From an uncultured Mycoplasmataceae bacterium (GTDB lineage Bacteria > Bacillota_I > Bacilli_A > Mycoplasmatales > Mycoplasmoidaceae): 9,740 nt of DNA. This document shows, one piece after another, positions 1-7,358 of the stretch (positions are counted from its first letter, which is position 1; the number at the start of each line of letters is the position of its first letter). Position numbers and translations under genes: made by a program. The stretch spans positions 1 through 9,740 of the forward strand of contig CAMWQH010000016.1 in the NCBI GenBank assembly GCA_947176435.1, written 5' to 3'. The notes under the pieces were generated by a model. That model searched no databases. It saw only the letters and a list, made by a program, of their open reading frames with translations, and was not told where the DNA came from.

Positions 1-1
1 A

Positions 2-1183
2 ATCGGTATACCATCTTTTTTCTTCCTATTAATAATAATTTATTACCTTTCTTTTGGCCCATATGCTGGTGGTACTTTAAAAGACTTGTTCGGTGAAAGG
101 TTTTTAAATGAAATTGTTGCTGACCAATGATTATCAAAATTATTTGATTTGATGCATGCAAACGAATGAACAAAAGGTTTTTTCATTGATGGTATCTTTA
201 AAGGTTTCTTTTCGGTTTTATCATTTGCACCAACATTAATTATTTTATTTACTTTGGTAAATATCATTCAACAAATAGGCGTGTTATCAAGAATATCAAT
301 TCTATTGGATAATGCTTTGAGTAAATTTGGAATAAGTGGAAGAAGTGTTATTACTCTTCTAACTGGTTTTGGTTGCAACGTCCCTGCTATTATGATGGCA
401 CGTAGTTCAAACTCAAAAAAAGAAAAAATATTATCTATACTTATTTCTCCCTTTATCATTTGTAGTGCAAGAATTATTGTTATTAGTTTCATATGCAATG
501 CAATGTTTACTATTAGCTATGGTTGGATAGGAATGATTCTATTAATCTTTTTAAGTGGTTTAATTGCATTAATAATGGGACTATTTTTTTCAAAAACAAT
601 GTTTAGAAAAACAAAATCTTTTTTTATGATTGAGATGGTTGATTGACGAAAACCAGATTTTATTGTTATAGTAAAATTAGTTTGATTGGAAGTAAAAGAA
701 TTTGTCAAAAAAGCAGGTTTAACAATTGTTCTTGCTAATCTACTCATTTGATTATTTTTACACCTTGGTCCAAGTGGAATATTATTAGACAATCAAATTG
801 ATATTTCTTTTGTTGCTTATGTTTCAAAAGGTATAAATTATTTAATGTATCCTGTCGGTTTTTATGACTCAGAGTCATGGAAGTTAACTGCATCATTAAT
901 CACAGCATTCCCTGCAAAAGAAATCGCTGTAGCTAATATTCAATTGTTATTTGGAACCGAAGAATCTTTTGCAACATATATTTCTCAAGGTACACACATT
1001 GCTCAGGGCATAAGCTATTTAGTAATTTTTTCTTTCTATTTACCTTGTGCCGCTACTATGGGAGCAATAAAAAAAGAATCTAACTGGAAATATTTGGGAA
1101 TTCAGGTAGGTTCTTCTATTGCTATATCTTATTTGTTGGGAATTATAACTTATTGAATAAGTTATGGGTTTTTACTTATTTAA
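2..1183 (+). CDS. feoB: Ferrous iron transport protein B, C-terminal part (5' end outside window)
   Basis: FeoB is a GTPase-gated Fe(II) importer in the cytoplasmic membrane. Only the membrane domain is visible (393 aa of a usual ~700); the N-terminal G domain lies upstream of the window. Seen in the translation: the Gate-type motif GFGCNVPAIMMAR (from about position 365), a CSAR motif (about 469), the FPAKEIAVANIQLLFG block (about 908) and the C-terminal PCAATMGAIKKES segment (about 1046), all in family order. There are about eight hydrophobic segments. TGA is read as Trp at several sites, including 644-646 and 1154-1156; the true stop is TAA at 1181-1183. The usual GYMAR-like segment before the core is degenerate (GVLSRISIL), as is the ELPPYR-like linker (EMVDWRKPDF). 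The gene converges with the minus-strand gene and overlaps it by 12 bp. Identity is firm; whether feoA is nearby cannot be seen. Confidence 0.95.
1153..1183. terminator. Palindrome at the convergent gene ends, possible bidirectional terminator
   Basis: The arms 1153-1162 (TTGAATAAGT) and 1174-1183 (ACTTATTTAA) pair over 10 bp with one G-T pair, leaving an 11-nt loop. The structure contains the stop codons of both converging genes (feoB TAA 1181-1183; minus-strand TAA 1174-1172). No clean U-tract follows on the plus strand, so it is not a canonical intrinsic terminator. A termination or 3'-end protection role is inferred from position and symmetry. Confidence 0.45.
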
Positions 1184-1801
1184 TCTACTCTTGTCTTTAT
1201 AAGTAATTTCTCTTACATTAATGCTCGTTTTATCGTTAACAAATTTTGCTCGATACATGTGATAATTTCTTAATTGTTCTCGTCTCATTTTTGGACGTTG
1301 AAAAAACAACATATCAAATGATTCTCAAATAAAAACTCAAGCTAAAATTTCAAAAATTATTGAAAGGAATTTTATGTTATTGTGTGCTAATGTTTCGACC
1401 AATATAATTGATGTAATAACAATCAAACCGCAAATAAAACAAATAATAATATTTATTAAATTAGCTTTTAGTTCTTTTGCTAATTTCAAAATATTGAATT
1501 TAAAAAATGATTGATATAATTTTTCAAATTTTTGTTTTGATTGAACACTAGATTTAGGATCTAATTTAACTGATATAGTCTCATTTGCAAAACTATCTCT
1601 GAATGAGTATAAATAGTTTTTAAAATCAGTAGTCAAAGAAATTGAGTCATCGTTCGCATCAATGTAAAAACTCTTTTTTATTTCACTATCTCATAATTGA
1701 AGAACAATGTTCCCATTATGATCATATGGAACTTTTTGAGCAATTTTTTTAAGCTCTTGTTTTTCTATTTTTTTTAGATCTCTATATTCCTTAAATGTCA
1801 T
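1172..1801 (-). CDS. Conserved two-TM membrane protein of unknown function
   Basis: Reading from ATG at 1801 down to TAA at 1174-1172 gives 209 aa with TGA as Trp at residues 37, 155 and 159. Residues 1-110 are charged and look soluble. A first membrane segment is at about 114-136 and a second at about 143-165, followed by a strongly basic tail (QRPKMRREQLRNYHMYRAKF from 168). The end of TM2, WVFIWESFDMLFF, resembles the W..W(E/R)....L(F/Y) signature of a widespread uncharacterised bacterial membrane-protein family; this is from memory and only suggestive. The first ATG is the only sensible start because the stretch before residue 56 continues in frame through W37 with ordinary composition. 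There is no Shine-Dalgarno sequence. It diverges from nanE with 28 bp between start codons, so the two may share a control region. I do not recognise a function. Confidence 0.8.
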
Positions 1802-1811
1802 ATTATTAATA

Positions 1812-1819
1812 ATTATAAT
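1812..1819. promoter_or_regulatory. Palindromic -10 box shared by divergent genes
   Basis: ATTATAAT is its own reverse complement and supplies a perfect TATAAT on the plus strand (1814-1819, toward nanE) and on the minus strand (1817-1812, toward the membrane protein gene). Transcription starting about 7 nt downstream of either box would begin only about 4-5 nt before the respective ATG, so both mRNAs would be nearly leaderless, in line with the lack of Shine-Dalgarno sequences. The -35 regions are poor (TTAAAT at 1791-1796 for nanE). In DNA this AT-rich a chance match is possible. Confidence 0.45.
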
Positions 1820-1829
1820 AAGTGAAATT

Positions 1830-2531
1830 ATGAATTATTTTAACCACACATATAAAACACTCATTGTATCTTGTCAAGCAGTAGACAAAGAACCATTAAA
1901 TGATACGAAAGCTATCACTTTAATGGCTAAAGCTTGTATCCAAGGAGGAGCTACTAGTCTTTGTCTTAGTCAAGTGCCTCATATTAAATCTATTAAAAAT
2001 TTTATTAATAAAAATAAACTTAATGTTCCAATTATTGGAATTATTAAGAAGAAATACAAAGGTTCTGAGGTTTTTATTACTCCTACAATTAAAGAAGTAA
2101 AACAACTTCTTCTACTTAAACCTGAAGTAATAGCTTTAGATGCAACTCTTAGAAAAAGACCAAAAGAATCATTAGAAGAAATTGTTAAATTCATTCGAGC
2201 CAAAAACCCTAGACAAATTATTATGGCTGATTGCTCTTGTAAAGAAGATGTATTAAATGCTGATAAATTAGGCTTTGACATTATAGGTACAACTTTGCGT
2301 GGATATACCAAAAATACTCTTGGAAAAAATAACATTCAAAATAATTTTGAATTTATTAAATGATGTACAAAACATGTTAAAGCAAAGGTGATTTTAGAAG
2401 GCGGGATTTGAGACCCACAAACTGCATCTGATGCTTTAGAGAAAACTAATATCCACGCTGTTGTTGTAGGCTCTGCTATAACTAGACCACTTGAAATTGT
2501 TAAAAAATATTTATCTGTTATAAATAAATAG
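1830..2531 (+). CDS. nanE: N-acetylmannosamine-6-phosphate 2-epimerase
   Basis: NanE converts ManNAc-6-P to GlcNAc-6-P in the cytoplasm, the step linking sialic acid or ManNAc use to the GlcNAc-6-P pathway. The 233-aa TIM-barrel protein has the normal family length. Visible blocks: LIVSCQ (11-16), VPIIGIIKKKY with the expected catalytic Lys at 73, FITPTIKEV, VIALDATLRKRP, IMADCS with Asp134, GFDIIGTTLRGYT, ILEGGIW with the expected catalytic Glu190, and VVVGSAITRP near the end. TGA encodes Trp178 and Trp194. One oddity: the usual GA-x-x-[IL]-R segment reads GATSLCLSQV, with Cys45 where characterised NanE enzymes have Arg. The ATG lies 28 bp from the divergent gene; no Shine-Dalgarno sequence is evident. 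The stop is 4 bp from the PTS gene start, indicating one operon. Confidence 0.95.
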
Positions 2532-2535
2532 TTTT

Positions 2536-4446
2536 ATGAGAATAAAATTTAATATCTTTAAAAAGAAAAAAGACAAAGAATCTACGGCCGGTGGAGCAAG
2601 AGAAGTAATTGCAAAATTATCTCGTGGTTTAATGCTTCCTATTGCAATGCTTCCTATTGCCGGCTTATTCCTTGGTGTTGGATCTGCTATTAGTACAAAT
2701 TGCCCAACGGGTTTTGGTCATGTTCTTGGCCAAATCATTAGCACTCCAGGAAACGTTGTGTTTGGCAATTTAGCAGTTTTATTTGCAATTGCAATTACTT
2801 TCACCGGCGATGCTGGAGCTTCTGGTCTTTCATCATTTGTTGGATGAATCGTATTTTGTGCATTGCAATCTGCTTGCATTCATCCTATTAAAGATGCATC
2901 TGATCAAATACTAACCTATAAATTCCTCTATTATGATTTAAAGCCGGAATTATTTAACTGTGTATTTACTTCTAATGTTGGTATACAATCTTTATGCACA
3001 TCAGTATTTGGTGGTTTAACTGTAGGATTTCTTGTTGCTTTTTTATATAACAAATTTAAAAATGTTCAATTACCTGCTGTTCTTGGTTTCTTTTCAGGTG
3101 TAAGATTTATTCCAATCATCACTTTCCTTGCAATGATTCCGCTATCTTTTCTTTTTGCTATAATTTGACCAGGAATTGGTTTGGGTTTATATTATTTCGA
3201 TCAAGGACTTGGATCTTTATCTGGATATGGTGGAATTAATGCTTTTTTAAATGATTTCATTTCTCGTTCGCTTGGGCCTTTTGGATTACACCACGCATTT
3301 TATACACCACTATGATATACTGCTGTTGGTGGACAAGTAAATTTAGATGCTAATTTTGTATTTAATGGTAATTCTTACATTAGTATTGATGGAGTTACTT
3401 TTAAAACTTATACTTGAACAAGTTTATGTACTGCGCTAGGGTACAACATTCCTGATAAAACTACTTCTATTCAAGGTGATCAACAAATTTGAATGTTCTT
3501 TCAACATATTGCTGGAAAACACATTTGGATTGCAGATTCTGCAAGTGCAACAAAAGATACTGCGTCATTAGTTACATTAACATTTGATAACTTGTCTTTA
3601 AAAACTTGATTAAAGGGTGTGTTTGCCGGCCAATACATGTCTGGTAGATATTCAATAATGATGTTTGCTCTACCAGCAGCAGCTGCTGCAATGGTACTAA
3701 CAATACCGAAAGGTGAAAATAGAAAAGTAGCTAGTTCAATCATTCTTTCTGCTGCTTTAACGAGTTTTTTAACTGGTATTGCTGAACCATTAGAATTTAC
3801 CTTCTTATTCTTAGCTCCTTGATTGTATTGAGGTTTCCATGCAGTAATGTGCGGTGTTAGTGCAATGTTCATGGTTATTCTTCACGGACATATGGGTATG
3901 ACATTCTCTGGTGGTGTTATTGATTTCTGCATTTATGGCGTTTTACCTGATGCATCTAAAATGGGTGCTAACTGCTATTGAGTAATTGTTATTGGTTTAG
4001 TTCTAGCTGTAATTTACTTCTTTATGTTTTATTGAGCAATCAAACACTTTGATATTAAAACTCTTGGTAGAGATCCAAATGCTGGTGTGATTAAAATGTA
4101 CACTAAGAAAGATTATTTGGCTAAAAAAGATGGAAAATCTGCTGAAGATGACCCAATGGTTGTGTTAGCTAGTCAATTAATTCAAGCTTATGGTGGTCAA
4201 GAAAACATCAAGAACGTTGATGCATGTATTACGAAATTGCGTGTACAAGTAGCTGATAGATCTAAAACGAATAAACAAAGAATTTTGGGCTTAGGAGCAA
4301 GAGGTGTTGTATATCCTTCTAACCAATCCGTATATGCAGTATTCAGTACTCAGGCTGATATCTTAAAAGATATTATTAGCGGTAAGATTAAAGCACCCGT
4401 AATAAATCAAAACGGTTCAGTCGCTACAACTAAAAGTTGTAAATAA
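2536..4446 (+). CDS. ptsG: PTS transporter EIICB, glucose/GlcNAc family, probably glucose-type
   Basis: This is a membrane permease that imports and phosphorylates a hexose using phosphate from EIIA. It has 636 aa with at least eight TGA-encoded Trp. The N-terminus has a basic patch, then KLSRGLMLPIAMLPIAGL, the standard start of EIIC. Further EIIC marks are RFIPI, GLHHAFYTPLWY (His at about 252-253; the form I associate with mollicute glucose permeases) and GIAEPLEF with Glu417. The EIIB domain carries the phosphorylation site NVDACITKLRV with Cys564, then LGARGVV and QSVYAVFSTQADILK. A hydrophilic stretch of about 90 residues lies inside EIIC between GLHH and the GIAEPLEF region. No EIIA domain is encoded in frame. 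It starts 4 bp after nanE without a visible Shine-Dalgarno sequence, so translational coupling is likely. Glucose is the best substrate guess; the nanE partner makes GlcNAc or ManNAc a real alternative. Confidence 0.9.
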
Positions 4447-4525
4447 TAATTTTAATGAACAAGCAACAGAAAAAGTTGTAATTTGTACTCCTGCTAATGG
4501 AGAAATTGTCTCAACTAAAAAGTAA
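4445..4525 (+). pseudogene. Out-of-frame remnant, possible stump of an EIIA domain behind EIICB
   Basis: Directly after the ptsG stop, the +1 frame reads NNNFNEQATEKVVICTPAN followed by GEIVSTKK and a TAA at 4523-4525. VICTPANGEIVS resembles the opening strand of glucose-family EIIA (consensus about Y-x-P-[AV]-[DN]-G-E-[VI]-I), the domain often fused behind EIIB in this family. One base removed from the A/T run near 4441-4456 would join it to ptsG. Nothing EIIA-like, such as the later catalytic His region, is readable in 4526-4655. I infer a truncated and frameshifted fusion; the match is short and could be coincidence. Confidence 0.45.
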
Positions 4526-4547
4526 TTATTAGTAATAATGCTCTTTT

Positions 4548-4575
4548 ATCAAACTAAATTATTAAGAAGTTTGGT
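4548..4575 (+). terminator. Stem-loop downstream of ptsG, weak terminator candidate
   Basis: Arms 4548-4555 (ATCAAACT) and 4568-4575 (AGTTTGGT) can pair over 8 bp, including one T-G pair, around a 12-nt loop. The stretch that follows is T-rich (TTTGAATTTA) but not a true U-tract. It sits between the sugar operon and the LRR operon, where a terminator is expected. Confidence 0.35.
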
Positions 4576-4593
4576 TTTGAATTTATATATAAA

Positions 4594-4645
4594 TTGTTCT
4601 TTTTAAATCTAAAATATTTATAATGTTAAATTAATTAACTATATT
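4594..4645 (+). promoter_or_regulatory. Putative promoter(s) for the LRR operon
   Basis: TATAAT at 4619-4624 followed by G is a perfect -10; TTGTTC at 4594-4599 is a possible -35 at a slightly long 19-bp spacing. A second -10-like TATATT at 4640-4645 would start RNA around 4651, about five bases before the ATG at 4656. No Shine-Dalgarno sequence precedes this ATG (AAAGTTTTTT), so a nearly leaderless mRNA is plausible. The AT-rich background limits certainty. Confidence 0.4.
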
Positions 4646-4655
4646 AAAGTTTTTT

Positions 4656-7358
4656 ATGAATCTAATTAAATTTTTTGGTTCACTCTTAGTTGTTAATATA
4701 TGTTGTAGTTATTCTACAGTTTTTCCCAATCAAAACCAACATTATAACATCCAAAAAAAACACAAATTATACACACAATCCAATACATTTTATACTAGTT
4801 TGTCATCTATAGCAGATGGTGAATTTTCTTACGATAGTAGTGAATCTGTTCAAATTGGTATTAATGATGATAATTCTGCATCGATTTTAGACTGCAATGT
4901 AAATTCTATTTCTGTAAATAATTTAAGCTTTCATTCAAGTTTTATTGATAGTGATGGAGTAACTCATCCTATAACAATTATTGGTGAATCAGCGTTTTCT
5001 TCTCAAACAGAATCTTTTGTTCCTGATATTTCTGGAAAAGTTTCTTTTCCAAATTCAATAATTTCTATTGGCAAAAATGCTTTTTATAAATGTCAGAAAA
5101 TTACTGAATTAGACATTATCGATGCAACAAGTTTAACTTATATTGATGCAGGAGCTTTTGCAAAATGTATAGGAATTTCTGGAAAAATATCTTTCCCTTC
5201 ATCATTGCAACAAATTTATGATAATGAAACTTCATATGGCAGTTTTTATCAATGTAGAAATATTACAGAATTAGATTTTTCTATGTGTGAAAACCTTAAG
5301 TCTATTGGTTCTTATTCGTTTTTTGGTTGTTCATCAATTTCTAACGATATATATTTTCCAAAAACCCTTGAAACAATAGGATCATATTCATTTTCTCAGT
5401 GTTCATCGTTAAGAAGCATAAATTTTCCTTCAGACAGCTCTTTAAAAACTATAGATGATTCCGCTTTTTCGGAATGTAAATTGCTATCGATTCCAGATTT
5501 TTCACCATGTTTAAATTTATTATTAATAGGAAATTCAAGTTTTTATGATTGCAGCAATATGATTGGTGTCTTATCTATTCCGGTTAATATAAAAACAATT
5601 GGTGTATCTGCTTTTTCAAAAACTAATATTAATTATTTATGGTTATATTGAGATGTCTCTGAATTATCTACTATTACTTTGGGTTATAATTGTTTCCCAA
5701 TGTTTTATGATAAAAATACAATACATATACCTAATGGAGCAACTGATTATCAGAAATTTTTTGAAAAATTTGGTCTTTCATATAATTACGATTGTTTTAT
5801 AATTTCATCTTTTGTTTGTAAGATTTCATCAATATTAAAAAATGAAATTGACCCTAGTCAAGATGTAGACATTACATGTGAAATGAATGAAGATGGTACT
5901 GGTGTTAGTATATTAAATATTAGTTCTTCTTTTTCTTGTGATTCATTAATTTTTAAAGATACTGTGTTTAATGATGCTGATGAATATGATATTTTGCATT
6001 TTTCTAATAATCTTTTTAAAGATCTAACTAATATAACAGGTAAGGTTGTTTTTCCTAAAAAAATTATATCGCTTGGTCAATCGTGCTTTGAAAATTGTTC
6101 GGGAATTACCTCTATAGATTTTTCAGAATCTCATAATTTGACAAAGATTTTTAAAAATTGTTTTGCAAATTGTGTAAATATACACAACGAATCAATTTAT
6201 ATTCCTTCATCAATTACCACCTTTCAAACTGACTGTTTTAAAAATTCTGGCATATTTGATTCTATTATTTTTAATTGAAATTCAATTCAAATTGAAAATA
6301 TTACTATACAAAATGATGATTCATTGCCGACTTTATCCAATGAATCAAAAGATATTGGATCAAAAATAATAGTTCCTGTTGCGTGTACCCAAAAATACAT
6401 AGATTGATTTTTATCAAAAGGTTTATACAAATATAGTAATAAAGACTTTTATGAAGACATTTCTATGTGATTTGATTTGGCCCAAGTGTGTGATTATGTT
6501 CATTCAGGGATTGGCAATGTAAAAGTTTTATGTGAATTTAACAAATCTAATTATTCATATTCTATTGTTGAAACAGAAGTTGAAGCTAATTTATCAAATA
6601 ATTTTTTGATAATTGACCCAAAATTTTATCAAAATTTAGTTTATGAAGATATGACTTACACGCTCATTGGTATTGGAGATGAATCATTTAAAAATTCTAC
6701 ATATTTATACGGTTCAATCACTTTCCCAGATTCATTAACTTATGTTGGTAAAAATGCATTTTTGAATTCTTCAATTGATTCAATAAAATTTCTTGATTCA
6801 CCATCTCTTAATACATTAGGTGACTATTGTTTTTATAATTGTAAAAATCTAAAAAATATTTTTACAGCTAAATTGTTGAATTTATCGTATATTGGTGATT
6901 CATCTTTTGGTGAATGTTCAAATTTATCTGGTGATAATAATGATCAATTATTTTTATCTTCTAGACTTTATTACATAGGTTTAGATGCATTTTTAAATGT
7001 TAAACCTTTTAAAACAATATTTTTCTCATGAACTCAAGGTGATTTGATATTTCAAGACATTGTTATAAAAAATATAAATTCATTACCAAATATTCAAACA
7101 AATAATTCTTCAATAGTTGTACCATACAATACAAAACAATCTTATGTTAATTTTTTTAGGACTAACAATTTTTTAGAAAAGTATCCCGAGTATTTAATTG
7201 TTGATGATTATGAACCAATAGTTCCAGATAGTCAAGATTATTCTATAAAAGACTATTTGTTAATTTCTTTCACATTAACTGTACCGTTTATTTTGATTTT
7301 ATCTTTATTACTATTTTTCTTGTTTAAAAAGCCAAGGAGAAAAAATGAAAAAAAGTAA
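4656..7358 (+). CDS. Giant BspA-like leucine-rich-repeat surface protein with C-terminal membrane anchor
   Basis: One frame runs from ATG 4656 to TAA 7356-7358 (900 aa) once TGA is read as Trp (332, 541, 584, 605, 792; Trp329 is TGG). Residues 1-23 are a hydrophobic export signal (MNLIKFFGSLLVVNICC) without a canonical lipobox. From about residue 109 there are LRR_5/BspA-type repeats of the form IG..AF..C..L..I.FP.SL, such as SIGKNAFYKCQKI and TIGSYSFSQCSSL, with Cys at the usual position. The extracellular part divides into three modules closing near Trp332, Trp541 and Trp792. Residues 866-890 form a single TM helix, followed by a short basic tail (KKPRRKNEKK), which places the N-terminal ~860 residues outside the cell. 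BspA-type LRR proteins are known surface binders or adhesins; the ligand here is unknown. The next gene overlaps its last 14 bp. Confidence 0.9.
4821..7209 (+). repeat. Three composite LRR modules in the first surface protein
   Basis: Protein-level modules lie at about 4821-5808, 5809-6464 and 6465-7209. Each has a beta-rich leader, then LRR_5 repeats (about nine in the first, four to six in the others), then a cap with Trp followed by an FP/LP motif (CFPMF, SLPTL, SLPNI), then a closing segment (TIHIPNGATDYQKFF, KIIVPVACTQKYIDWF, SIVVPYNTKQSYVNFF). Boundaries are approximate; DNA identity between modules is low, so these are old duplications. Confidence 0.75.
7334..7339 (+). promoter_or_regulatory. 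Strong ribosome binding site for the second LRR gene
   Basis: AAGGAG lies 5 nt before ATG 7345, inside the last codons of the upstream gene (the basic tail PRRKNEKK). It fixes the start of the second gene and is the only clear Shine-Dalgarno sequence in front of any gene start in this window. Confidence 0.85.

Noticed and set aside
1979..2335. Minus-strand ORF of 118 aa opposite nanE
   Set aside because: It is fully covered by a confidently identified enzyme gene, and its sequence is the complement of NanE motifs.
2629..2661. Direct duplication AATGCTTCCTATTGC in ptsG
   Set aside because: It encodes LMLPIAMLPIAGL, a motif conserved in this EIIC family, so it is not a recent slip or a regulatory repeat.
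3501..3872. Minus-strand ORF of 123 aa opposite ptsG
   Set aside because: It mirrors EIIC coding sequence including the conserved GIAEPLEF region; it is a shadow.
5599..5802. Plus-strand ORF of 67 aa inside the first LRR gene
   Set aside because: It is a shadow frame of the LRR coding sequence, has no ribosome binding site and no family resemblance.
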